This document shows, piece by piece, positions 5,447 through 12,948 of a DNA stretch of 13,776 nt (its first letter is position 1; each line of letters begins with the position of its first letter). The notes beneath the pieces are model-generated. The model worked only from the letters and a program-made list of their open reading frames with translations, ran no database searches and was not told the DNA's origin. The DNA is from B33-G16 sp964611035 (GTDB lineage Bacteria > Desulfobacterota > DSM-4660 > Desulfatiglandales > B25-G16): assembly GCA_964611035.1 (NCBI GenBank), contig CAZSWT010000074.1:1-13776 (forward strand), in the 5' to 3' direction. A program made the position numbers and the translations under genes.

Positions 5447-5654
5447 TGCCTAAGAAAGAGAGGAAACTGCTTGATGAAGTACGGGATGTAATGAGGTTAC
5501 ATCACTATTCTATACATACGGAACGAACGTACTGTGACTGGATTAAACGGTATATAGGGTACCACGAGATGAGGGGGTAGACAAGGGCGTGTTGCCGTCT
5601 ACGCAGAACCAAGTTATGAATGCTTTAGTTAATCTCGTTAATTATTTTCGGTTT
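5446..5654 (+). pseudogene. intI: Integron integrase, N-terminal remnant (broken)
   Basis: From ATG 5446 the frame reads MPKKERKLLDEVRDVMRLHH and continues YSIHTERTYCDWIKRYIGYH. This is the typical N-terminus of IntI (xLLDxVRDxxRxxHYSxxTExxYxxWIKRxIxxH). It stops at TAG 5578-5580. In another frame from about 5577, VDKGVLPSTQNQVMNALV matches the next conserved IntI block (APSTQNQALNALLFLY). About 20 codons are missing between the two blocks, so a deletion shifted the frame near 5570-5580. Homology ends around 5635, just before a hairpin and the four-helix-bundle gene, and the whole catalytic domain (R..HxxR..Y) is absent. It cannot encode an active recombinase. It runs opposite to the cassette genes, as intI should. 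Confidence 0.88.
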
Positions 5655-6126
5655 TTCTCCCAATTAGTTGGGAGAAAGGGGTCCAGGGTTCAAGGGTTCA
5701 AGTGTTTGTTTTCTAATGATTTTATCAGGGATTTAAGCATCCTCTCAACCTCCCCGATGTCTCTCTGAAGTTCTGACAGGCTTTCCTCCGTATTGAGATA
5801 GCCCAAATCACCGGATAATAATATTTGCGTCTCTAATTCACACCTCGAGCCATAGGCGATATATAATGATTTTAAATGTTCCGGAGTTGTTTTTCTCTCG
5901 TACCCTTCTGCAATATTGCTCGGGATAGACAGGGCCGCCCTTCTCATTTGGGAGGTCAAGCCAAAGCCCTCATTTTTGGGAAATGTTTTCGTTGCCTTAT
6001 AAATCTCCAGACATAGTTGATAGGACTTTTGCCAAACCTTTAATTCTTTATAATTTCTCAGCATTTCACTTGAACCCTTGAACCCTTGAATCCTCATAGG
6101 ATCACCAACTAATTTGGAGATGATCC
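5655..6126. mobile_element. Inverted-repeat-bounded segment carrying a four-helix-bundle gene
   Basis: The segment is framed by hairpins at 5655-5676 (TTCTCCCAA-TTAG-TTGGGAGAA) and 6099-6126 (GGATCA...TGATCC containing CCAACTAATTTGG). These two are also related to each other in inverted orientation. Just inside lies a perfect 20-bp inverted repeat, AGGGTTCAAGGGTTCAAGTG, at 5685-5704 and 6067-6086. The segment follows directly on the last recognisable intI codons, so it appears to have inserted into, or replaced, the rest of intI. No target duplication is evident. Confidence 0.55.
5690..6064 (-). CDS. Four-helix-bundle protein (23S rRNA intervening-sequence/S23 type)
   Basis: 124 aa from the ATG at 6064; an upstream ATG at 6097 would begin inside repeat DNA and adds residues absent from the family. 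Conserved landmarks: YKELKVWQKSYQLCLEIYKATKTFP at the N-terminus, GLTSQMRRAALSIPSNIAEGYER in the middle (the SIPxNIAEG signature), and an acidic/amphipathic C-terminal pair of helices (CELETQILLSGDLGYL). The family includes proteins encoded in 23S rRNA intervening sequences and the Avd partner of diversity-generating retroelements. Most members have no proven role. No reverse transcriptase or template repeat of such a retroelement is adjacent. Both ends overlap the 20-bp inverted repeats. Confidence 0.9.
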   Translation of the reverse strand: MLRNYKELKVWQKSYQLCLEIYKATKTFPKNEGFGLTSQMRRAALSIPSNIAEGYERKTTPEHLKSLYIAYGSRCELETQILLSGDLGYLNTEESLSELQRDIGEVERMLKSLIKSLENKHLNP

Positions 6127-6523
6127 AAATGCCATAACAGATAATGCTGCTTAAATATAAAAATTAAAAATCATGTTTTATGATCTGAATATGTAGCCCA
6201 TAAATAATTTTAGCTCACTTTAGGCACTTATTTTTATTTGATTTTAATTAAAATGCGTACGATACTAAATATTAGAAAATAGAAACTCGAAACTTGAAAC
6301 TGGATAAATAAAAAAGGTTACTATTGTAAAAAAGGTTAATTATGATTTTTCTCAAGTATCAAGCCCGCCCTGGTGCGACTTACATGTGTTATGCTGATGG
6401 TGTCGTAATGTTTATAAGCGAAACCTGTTGTAATAAACCATGCAAACCAGGTCTGGCCCAGGGTTTCCAGTTTAAAAATACAATCTGTTTGATTATGACT
6501 TATTCAGGTTAGAGGTAGATAAA
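6127..6523. other. AT-rich intergenic region with short repeats
   Basis: No large gene. It contains TTTAGCTCACTTTA (6209-6222), repeated before scpB, a threefold seven-base tandem GAAACTC/GAAACTT/GAAACTG (6282-6302), and a 56-codon frame described separately. An AGAGG sequence at 6511-6515 serves as ribosome-binding site for the nuclease gene. No convincing terminator is visible. Confidence 0.6.
6342..6512 (+). CDS. Possible small cysteine-containing protein, 56 aa
   Basis: An ATG frame of 56 codons with AAAGG six bases upstream. The product (beginning MIFLKYQARPGATYMCYADG) has five cysteines, including CCNKPC at 29-34, and no recognisable domain. It ends 11 bases before the nuclease start. 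The composition is unlike random AT-rich spacer, but without homologues this is speculative. Confidence 0.3.
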   Translation: MIFLKYQARPGATYMCYADGVVMFISETCCNKPCKPGLAQGFQFKNTICLIMTYSG

Positions 6524-7075
6524 TTGATTTATTACCAAAGGCATGTAATACATCTTGTCTTATTTTTTCTTTCACTTGTTTTAATACACTGCGACTCCAG
6601 AGGGGATGAAAGAGAAAATAAAAGTACTGTTGACCTAATCAGGATAGATACATCAGCCATTCGCCCTGATGATGGGGATACTTTTTTTTACAAAGATCTT
6701 ACAATACGAGTTTTAGGTATAGATACACCTGAGATTATCCATAAAGAACACGGCATATTTGAGGATCAGCCTTACGGTCGAAAGGCAGCGGCAATGACAA
6801 TAGATATTTTAAGAAAGGCCAAAATTGTTGAATATGTTCCTTTTCAAAATGATAAGTATGGTCGCCTTCTGGCACATGTGTTTGTAAATGGGAAACTTTT
6901 GGCTGTCCATTTGATTAAAGCAGGTTTAGCCTATGAAACCGTATCCTATTATGGAAATAATGGATTTCCAGGGATTGCGGAAAGGATTCTAAAGGCCGCT
7001 CATGAATCCCCACATCCTCCATTTGAGAGGCCATACAAATGGCGTCGGAGGCATCAGAAAAGAAAATGGAAGTAA
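6524..7075 (+). CDS. Secreted thermonuclease-family (SNase) nuclease
   Basis: 183 aa, starting at TTG with AGAGG upstream. A hydrophobic stretch (residues 8-21, VIHLVLFFLSLVLI) ending HC-DS looks like a signal peptide, possibly a lipoprotein with Cys23, although His before Cys is an unusual lipobox. Staphylococcal nuclease residues are present: D50-G51-D52 and D67 (calcium ligands), R62 in IRVLGIDTPE, E70 (general base) and R114 in KYGRLLAHVF. The enzyme should hydrolyse DNA and RNA outside the cytoplasm, with a role in scavenging or biofilm DNA turnover. The basic C-terminus (KWRRRHQKRKWK) could bind nucleic acid. Its 3' end overlaps the next gene by 37 bases. Confidence 0.88.
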   Translation: MIYYQRHVIHLVLFFLSLVLIHCDSRGDERENKSTVDLIRIDTSAIRPDDGDTFFYKDLTIRVLGIDTPEIIHKEHGIFEDQPYGRKAAAMTIDILRKAKIVEYVPFQNDKYGRLLAHVFVNGKLLAVHLIKAGLAYETVSYYGNNGFPGIAERILKAAHESPHPPFERPYKWRRRHQKRKWK

Positions 7076-9705
7076 TAACCACCCATATGAATGCTGACTT
7101 TGATGCCTTGGCATCTATGCTGGCTGCCAAAAAGCTTTATCCTGAGGCAAAAATGGTATTTCCCGGTGCCCAGGAAAAAAACTTGAGGAATTTCTTTCTG
7201 CATACAAGTTCGTATCTTTTTGATTTTTTACGCATAAAAGATGTTGATTTTAATAAAATCAGAAAACTTATCCTGGTTGATACACGTCAAAAAAAACGGA
7301 TCGGCACGTTTAAAAAACTCTTAGACAGGAATGATTTGGAGATACATATCTATGATCATCATCCCCCATCTGATGATGATATCAAGGGTGATTTTGAACT
7401 TATCCGAGAACTTGGGGCAGGCACATCCATTTTGACAGCAATAATAAGAGAAAAGGGCATCAAAATTTCCCCTGATGAAGCAACCTTGATGTCGCTTGGT
7501 ATATATGAAGATACTGGCTCTTTTACCTATTCTTCTACAAAACCAGAGGATCATGAGGCTGCTGCCTGGTTATTAGAGCAGGGGGCATCTCTTAATACGA
7601 TCTCTGATATGTTAACAAGAGAGTTAACCGCCGAACAGGTGTGGCTTTTGAATGATTTGATGGCCTCTGCTACTAAGAACATTATCAATGGTATAGAGGT
7701 GGTTATAGCCAAGACCAAAAGCAATAGGTATATAGGCGATTTTGCCGTTCTTGTTCAAAAATTTATGGAAATGGAAAACCTTCACGTTATATTTGCACTT
7801 GCTCAGATGGAAAATAGGGTCTATCTGGTAGCAAGGAGCAGACTTCCGGACGTCAATGTTGCAGAGATTGCTTTTGAATTTGATGGTGGCGGACACCCTC
7901 AGGCCGCATCAGCTACCATCATTGGCAAAACGCTTATTCAGGTTGAGGAAGACCTTAACACCTTACTTGTAAGCCGGATAAACTTTGAGAGATTGGCTAA
8001 GGATATAATGACATCTCCTGCAATCCATATATTACCTGAGGCTACCCTCAAAGAGGCAGGTGATATATTAACCAGTTACAATATTAATGTGTTGATGGTG
8101 ATTGATGAAAATACAAAACTTAAAGGATATATATCTCGACCGATGGTAGATAGAGCCGTTTTTTTGGGCCTGGAGGAAAGGCCTGTAAAAGAATATATGA
8201 ATGTGGAATTTTTCCATGTAAGGCCTGAGACTACTTTGAATGAAATACAGGATTTGATTATTAATAACAGGGTCAGAATCCTCCCAGTATTAGAGGACAA
8301 CAAGCTGCTCGGGGTTATTACAAGAACAGATATTTTAACTATCTTGATAGAAAAATCCCCTACGCCCCAGTTTCTTTATGATTCAGAGGAAATCCCAAGG
8401 TTTGTTCGGGAAAAAAATATCGGGAACTTACTCAAAGAAAGGTTACCCAATAAAATAATAAAGCTACTAAAGTATCTTGGAGAGACAGCAGATAAGTTAG
8501 ATTTTAATGCCTTTCTTGTGGGCGGTCTTGTAAGAGATGTTGTCTTGAAGAGGAAAAATTTTGATGTGGATATCGTTATAGAGGGAGATGGTATCCAGTT
8601 CGCTAAAATCTTTGCCGATCATTTTGGTGCCAAGGTGAGGAGTTATCCCAAATTCGGGACTGCCGTTCTGGTTATGCCAGATGGTTTTAAGATTGATGTT
8701 GCGACCGCGAGGATAGAGCATTACGAATCACCAGCTGCGCTGCCTGTAGTTAAGTTAAGTTCTTTAAAGAGGGATCTTTTCAGGAGAGACTTTACCATCA
8801 ATACCCTGGCTGTTCACCTTAATAAGGGCCATTATGGTACCCTTATAGATCATTTTGGTGCCATGAGGGATATTAAAGAACGTGTTTTAAGGGTGCTTCA
8901 TAACCTTAGCTTTATCGAAGACCCTACAAGAATTTTTAGGGCAATTAGATTTGAGCAGCGGTTTGGATTTAAAATAGGAAAGCTTACGGAAAGCCTGATT
9001 CAAAATGCTATCAATATAAATTGTCTTGAGAATCTCTCTAGCCAAAGACTCTTTATAGAACTGAAACTAATTTTAAAGGAGGAGGATCCCATAGGGGCAA
9101 TAGAGCGGATGGATGGATATGGTCTTCTGAAATTTATCTCACCCGGGCTTAAGCTTACCGAGGAGGTAAAAAATGTCCTCAAAGAAATAAAGGGGATTCT
9201 GGTATGGTTTAATCTCCTTTACCTTGATGTTATATATAAACCATGGAAGGTATACTTCCTTGGTTTAGCCTCTTCTTTAAGCGATGATGCCTTGGGTAAT
9301 TTAGCCATGAGGATGCAGGCTCAGGATAAGGAAATTTTCAGTATGCTCTCCGATCGCCAGGAGATAAGACAGGCCTTAAAGGAACTTTCTCGGCTAAAGA
9401 ATAAGGAACATTATTCTTTATATCGGATTCTCTCGCCTCTTTCTCCAGAGATCTTACTTTATGGCATGGCCAAAACTAAAAGCGAGAGGATAAAGAGATC
9501 CATATCCATCTTTTTTACCAAGCTTAAAGGAACAAAGATATTTATAAAGGGCAAAGACCTTATCGATATGGGATATAAACCTGGTCTGTTATTTAAGGAG
9601 ATATTTGAAAGTCTTCTGGAGGCCAAGTTGGAGGGTGATATAAGCACGAGGGAAGATGAGATTAAATTTTTAAAAGATAGATTTGGGAGTTTACATCACA
9701 GTTAG
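7039..9705 (+). CDS. DHH-DHHA1-CBS-tRNA nucleotidyltransferase fusion (CCA/poly(A) polymerase family)
   Basis: 888 aa. Domains: DHH phosphoesterase (about 10-200) with motif I H16/D20/D22 (HMNADFDALAS), D81, DHH at 106-108 and D158; DHHA1 with GGGHPQAAS (283-291); two CBS repeats (about 320-375 and 384-440), usual adenine-nucleotide sensors; class II nucleotidyltransferase head with GGLVRD (495-500), catalytic DVD (509-511) and RRDFTINT (582-589); then DPTRIFRAIRF (628-638) and an RNA-binding helical tail. The nucleotidyltransferase part adds or repairs tRNA 3' CCA or adds poly(A). The DHH part could be a nanoRNase or cyclic-dinucleotide phosphodiesterase; all metal residues look intact. GAGAGG precedes ATG 7039. 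ATG 7066 matches the usual family N-terminus (MEVITTHxNADFD) and is a reasonable alternative. Confidence 0.93.
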   Translation: MASEASEKKMEVITTHMNADFDALASMLAAKKLYPEAKMVFPGAQEKNLRNFFLHTSSYLFDFLRIKDVDFNKIRKLILVDTRQKKRIGTFKKLLDRNDLEIHIYDHHPPSDDDIKGDFELIRELGAGTSILTAIIREKGIKISPDEATLMSLGIYEDTGSFTYSSTKPEDHEAAAWLLEQGASLNTISDMLTRELTAEQVWLLNDLMASATKNIINGIEVVIAKTKSNRYIGDFAVLVQKFMEMENLHVIFALAQMENRVYLVARSRLPDVNVAEIAFEFDGGGHPQAASATIIGKTLIQVEEDLNTLLVSRINFERLAKDIMTSPAIHILPEATLKEAGDILTSYNINVLMVIDENTKLKGYISRPMVDRAVFLGLEERPVKEYMNVEFFHVRPETTLNEIQDLIINNRVRILPVLEDNKLLGVITRTDILTILIEKSPTPQFLYDSEEIPRFVREKNIGNLLKERLPNKIIKLLKYLGETADKLDFNAFLVGGLVRDVVLKRKNFDVDIVIEGDGIQFAKIFADHFGAKVRSYPKFGTAVLVMPDGFKIDVATARIEHYESPAALPVVKLSSLKRDLFRRDFTINTLAVHLNKGHYGTLIDHFGAMRDIKERVLRVLHNLSFIEDPTRIFRAIRFEQRFGFKIGKLTESLIQNAININCLENLSSQRLFIELKLILKEEDPIGAIERMDGYGLLKFISPGLKLTEEVKNVLKEIKGILVWFNLLYLDVIYKPWKVYFLGLASSLSDDALGNLAMRMQAQDKEIFSMLSDRQEIRQALKELSRLKNKEHYSLYRILSPLSPEILLYGMAKTKSERIKRSISIFFTKLKGTKIFIKGKDLIDMGYKPGLLFKEIFESLLEAKLEGDISTREDEIKFLKDRFGSLHHS

Positions 9706-10256
9706 TATCTATTAAAGACTATGTATTTATTGGAATTGATCTATTCTGACATCTGGAAATGATTTGTGGCTTAATGAATTCACGAATTCCTTATGTAACT
9801 CAACTTTTGACTAACTCGTAAAAAGTCTTTTGCGAGCGATTTTGGACACTTTTGGATAGTGATTTATGAAATGCTAAGCGTTAAGATCGCCAAACTGTTT
9901 GAGGAGCATGTGTATGTCTTTTTTTGTCAAATGCCCAAAACAAAGGCCCGTTCAGGGGCGTTTCAAAAAGGTGCAGATGTACGGAGCAATAGAAGACAAG
10001 GGCACGTTGCTTTGCACCATTTTGAAACGGCCCACTACTGTGAATTTATAGGGCATTACAAAAAAAGACATACACATGCTCCTCCTCAGACTCTTAGGCC
10101 GAATTTTTGGCGATTAGCGAAGCATTTCATGAACCCCAAAATGGGCATCATGAGCGAGTAAAAGACTTTTTACGAAGCCGTCAACTTTTGAATCAGTGTG
10201 TTTCTAGTTATCCGGGTTAGGAACGATTAGTTATACCTGTTAGGAGGATGAAAAGG
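9706..10256. other. Intergenic region before trpS containing a long imperfect palindrome
   Basis: No gene is supported. Most of the interval is a 370-bp inverted-repeat element (separate entry). From 9706 to 9800 there is AT-rich DNA with a GAATTCACGAATTC repeat (9777-9790) and nothing else I can identify. The last bases carry the trpS ribosome-binding site AGGAGG (10242-10247). Confidence 0.6.
9811..10180. repeat. 370-bp near-palindromic element (MITE-like)
   Basis: The left and right halves are imperfect reverse complements. Matching blocks read inward include CGTAAAAAGTCTTTT, TGAAATGCT, ATCGCCAAA, GAGGAGCATGTGTATGTC followed by a T-run, and CGTTTCAAAAWGGTGCA, meeting at AGCAA/TTGCT near 9995. 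An 11-bp direct repeat TCAACTTTTGA flanks it (9800-9810 and 10181-10191), possibly a target duplication. Any transcript would fold into a long hairpin. No transposase is encoded, so a non-autonomous element is the best reading. Confidence 0.7.
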
Positions 10257-11255
10257 ATGGAGAAAAAGAGAATTGTCAGCGGCATGAGACCAACCGGGAG
10301 ACTTCACCTTGGACACGTTTATGGGGCCTTAAATAACTGGCGCTCCCTTCAAAAGGATTATCAGTGTTTTTACTTTATCGCTGACTGGCATGCCTTAACA
10401 AGTGAATATGAACACACAGAGATTATCAAAGAGAGCACGAGGGGTATAATCATAGACTGGATTGCAATTGGCCTCGACCCTGAAGAATCAGTTTTTTTTG
10501 TCCAGTCAAACATAAAAGAACATGCAGAGCTTCATCTGATTTTTTCAATGGTAACACCCCTTTCATGGCTGGAGAGAAACCCCACATATAAAGAGCAGCT
10601 TACGGAAATGTCTCAAAAGAATCTTTATACCTATGGATTTTTGGGCTATCCGGTTCTACAGGCGGCGGATATCTTGATGTATAAAGCAAATGGCGTACCT
10701 GTAGGAGAGGACCAAAGCCCTCATGTTGAATTGACAAGGGAGATAGCCCGTCGTTTCAATTATTTCTATTCAAATGTTTTTCCTTTGCCAGATACCCTGC
10801 TAACACCAGAGGCAAAGATACTTGGTATAGACAGGAGAAAGATGAGTAAAGGTTATGGAAATGCTATATTTATATCTGACGCAAAGGAAGTAGTAAATAA
10901 AAAAGTAGCAGATATGATTACTGATCCTCAGAGGGCAAGAAGGTCTGACCCAGGCAGACCTGATTTCTGCAATGTCTTTACCTTTCATGAGTTATATACT
11001 GATAAAAAAACTGTTAAAGAGATAGAGGAGGGCTGCAAAAAAGCATCCATAGGCTGTGTGGACTGCAAAAAGAAGATGGCGGCTAACTTAAATAAGACCT
11101 TAGAACCGATAAGGGAAAAGATAAGGGCGTTAGAGGCCGATCCTGAAATTATAGACAATATTATTGATGAAGGTAATAATAAGGCACGTAAAATTGCCAA
11201 AAAGACGATGGAAGAGGTGAGAGAGGTTGTTAAAATTGGATCTTCTCCAAATTAG
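10257..11255 (+). CDS. trpS: Tryptophanyl-tRNA synthetase
   Basis: 332 aa, class I aminoacyl-tRNA synthetase charging tRNA-Trp in the cytoplasm. The HIGH-type motif reads HLGH (17-20), the KMSKS-type motif KMSKGYGN (195-202), and GEDQSPHVELTREIARRFN (from 150) is the TrpRS tryptophan/ATP-pocket signature. The length matches bacterial TrpRS. The start at 10257 is chosen because AGGAGG is nine bases upstream; an ATG at 10248 directly abuts AGGAGG and is unlikely. The final codons (GSSPN-stop) are encoded by the left inverted repeat of the next element, so the native C-terminus was probably slightly different. The gene stands between two repeat elements and ahead of scpA. Confidence 0.97.
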   Translation: MEKKRIVSGMRPTGRLHLGHVYGALNNWRSLQKDYQCFYFIADWHALTSEYEHTEIIKESTRGIIIDWIAIGLDPEESVFFVQSNIKEHAELHLIFSMVTPLSWLERNPTYKEQLTEMSQKNLYTYGFLGYPVLQAADILMYKANGVPVGEDQSPHVELTREIARRFNYFYSNVFPLPDTLLTPEAKILGIDRRKMSKGYGNAIFISDAKEVVNKKVADMITDPQRARRSDPGRPDFCNVFTFHELYTDKKTVKEIEEGCKKASIGCVDCKKKMAANLNKTLEPIREKIRALEADPEIIDNIIDEGNNKARKIAKKTMEEVREVVKIGSSPN

Positions 11256-11524
11256 TTGGTCAAGATTAAGGCTTAAATCTTATTTGATTAATGATTTCAG
11301 TAGGTATAGCTTTTAAAAGCAACTCCGATAATGGGTACCTACCAGGCTCATCATAGCAGTTGCCTATAAAAGTAATTTCCTGTTAATACTTAATTTGTGG
11401 AGTAACATTATCACCTAACAATATGGCCTAATTAATCAAAAAGGTTGATGGTGAAATTACATTTAATTTTAATATGTTGTATTTTGGTAAATCATTTTTC
11501 TACCAACTAATTTGGAGAAGAACC
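11238..11524. mobile_element. 287-bp element with 23-bp terminal inverted repeats (MITE-like)
   Basis: The ends 11238-11260 and 11502-11524 are inverted repeats identical at 22 of 23 positions, with the perfect core TTCTCCAAATTAGTTGGT. The interior is AT-rich, has no gene, and includes a GCAACT/AGTTGC stem (11319-11324 with 11358-11363). The left repeat supplies the trpS stop codon (TAG in AATTAG). The same core recurs at the borders of the four-helix-bundle segment near 5657 and 6104. No clear target duplication is visible. Confidence 0.7.
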
Positions 11525-11537
11525 TTAAAATTTAATT

Positions 11538-12248
11538 ATGACCTTTACAACAAAACTTGAGTTATTTGAGGGTCCGCTTGATTTATTACTGCACCTGATA
11601 AAAATAAATGAGGTAGAAATCTCAGATATACCCATAGCCACTATCACTGATCAATATCTTGAATATCTCGACCTTATGAGGGCCTTAGACATTAATGTTG
11701 CCGGTGATTTTTTGGTTATGGCATCTACCCTGATGCACATCAAATCCAAAATGCTCCTTCCGAAGCAAGAAGATGATTTAGTGGAAATAGAAGACCCTCG
11801 GGAGGAAATTGTACGTTCACTCACTGAATATATGCAGATTAAAGATGCAGCTAATGAATTGGCATCCAGGGATATTCTCTATAGAGATGTTTTCAAAAGA
11901 GGCATTGAAATAAAAAGAGGGGAAGAAGATATTGCTACAACAAATGTTACCCTTTATGATTTGATGGATGCCTTTAAAAAGGTTATAAGAAAAAAACATC
12001 CTGGTATAGTTCTTAGATTCAGCGCTGAGTCATGGTCTATTAAGAAAAGGATGATTGAAATAATAAGGATATTAAAGGAGAAAGAAAATCTTTTGCTTGG
12101 TGACCTATTCTCTACGATGGAATCTGTTTCAGAAATGATCGCAACCTTTTTAGCATTGCTTGAACTCATAAGGACTGGCTTTGTAAATGTTTTTCAGGGC
12201 AAAGAAAGCAGCGATATTATGCTTGAAACAGTCAATGAAAAAACTTAG
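11538..12248 (+). CDS. scpA: Segregation and condensation protein A
   Basis: 236 aa kleisin subunit of the bacterial SMC-ScpAB condensin, which bridges SMC heads for chromosome compaction and segregation. The N-terminus KLELFEGPLDLLLHLIKINEVEISDIPIATITDQYLEYL is the hallmark ScpA start (FEGPLDLLLHLI). The SKMLLP segment follows around residue 75, and a C-terminal winged-helix part ends in FLALLELI. The length is normal. The ATG has a poor ribosome-binding site: the nearest GGAG belongs to the right repeat of the inserted element 20 bases away, so the insertion may have changed expression. scpB follows after 163 bases rather than overlapping, an unusually wide gap. Confidence 0.95.
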   Translation: MTFTTKLELFEGPLDLLLHLIKINEVEISDIPIATITDQYLEYLDLMRALDINVAGDFLVMASTLMHIKSKMLLPKQEDDLVEIEDPREEIVRSLTEYMQIKDAANELASRDILYRDVFKRGIEIKRGEEDIATTNVTLYDLMDAFKKVIRKKHPGIVLRFSAESWSIKKRMIEIIRILKEKENLLLGDLFSTMESVSEMIATFLALLELIRTGFVNVFQGKESSDIMLETVNEKT

Positions 12249-12411
12249 GAAAGACGAAAGGAAAGCAAGCAGCAGGCAATATGCAGCTAAAAGGTTTATG
12301 GTACGCATATATTTACATATCGCATATTATTTGCGGCCTATGAGAGATGGTATATTGCAAATCTTTTATTTTAAGCACTTTAGCTCACTTTATGTACTTT
12401 AGACACTTCGT
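12249..12411. other. scpA-scpB spacer with short repeat
   Basis: AT-rich spacer without a gene. It includes TTTAGCTCACTTTA (12379-12392) followed by a TTT-GTACTTTAGACACTT-like run; the same 14-mer is found at 6209-6222. No strong ribosome-binding site precedes the scpB ATG. Confidence 0.5.
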
Positions 12412-12948
12412 ATGGATAATCACCTAAAATTAATAGTAGAAGCTCTTCTTTTTGCATCTGGTGAACCTCTAAGTCCTCGCCAAATCCGAGATCTGCTTCC
12501 AGGAAAAGAGCTTAAAGATGTAAAGAAGGTGCTCAAAGATCTTAAAGACGAATACGAAACAATGAAAAGGAGCTTCTTTATCAAGGAGGTTGCTGAAGGC
12601 TACCAGTTTCGCTCTCTCCCTAAGTTTAGGCCGTACATTGCTAATATGCTTATGTCAACCCAATCCAGATTGAGTAAGGCAGCTATGGAGACATTGACTA
12701 TTATTGCATATAAACAACCCATTATACGTCAAGAAATTGAAAGGCTACGGGGTGTAGAGGTAGGCGGTATATTAAAGATGTTACTCAAAAAAGGATTGAT
12801 TAGGATTGTGGGCCGAAAATCCTTGCCTGGTAGGCCAATAATCTATGGTACAACAAAAAAATTTCTCGAGGTCTTTGATTTAAAAGATATCTCCTCCCTT
12901 CCAACTCTAAAGGAGATAGAAGAGCTCGGTGATGGAGAAGAAGAATGA
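12412..12948 (+). CDS. scpB: Segregation and condensation protein B
   Basis: 178 aa, the dimeric winged-helix partner of ScpA in the SMC condensin complex. LKLIVEALLFASGEPLSPRQI at the N-terminus, LSKAAMETLTIIAYKQPIIRQEIERLRGVEVGGILKMLLKKGLI in the centre (shown by family to be the most conserved part) and GRPIIYGTTKKFLEVFDLKDISSLPTL near the end are all diagnostic, although each is only cited here by its start and end. Usual family length is 170-200 aa. It overlaps the following pseudouridine synthase gene by about 17 bases, indicating co-transcription. Confidence 0.95.
   Translation: MDNHLKLIVEALLFASGEPLSPRQIRDLLPGKELKDVKKVLKDLKDEYETMKRSFFIKEVAEGYQFRSLPKFRPYIANMLMSTQSRLSKAAMETLTIIAYKQPIIRQEIERLRGVEVGGILKMLLKKGLIRIVGRKSLPGRPIIYGTTKKFLEVFDLKDISSLPTLKEIEELGDGEEE

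Noticed and set aside
5273..5491. 72-aa + strand frame upstream of intI
   Set aside because: It runs through the attI candidate, promoter and LexA-type box, overlaps the start of intI in a different frame, and its product has no protein-like pattern.
5690..6064. Avd gene of a diversity-generating retroelement
   Set aside because: The protein family is related, but no reverse transcriptase, template repeat or variable repeat is nearby. The group II maturase at 2-514 belongs to an intron.
9859..10161. 100-aa open frame before trpS
   Set aside because: It lies wholly inside the long palindrome, spans both arms and the loop, and has no ribosome-binding site or recognisable protein features.
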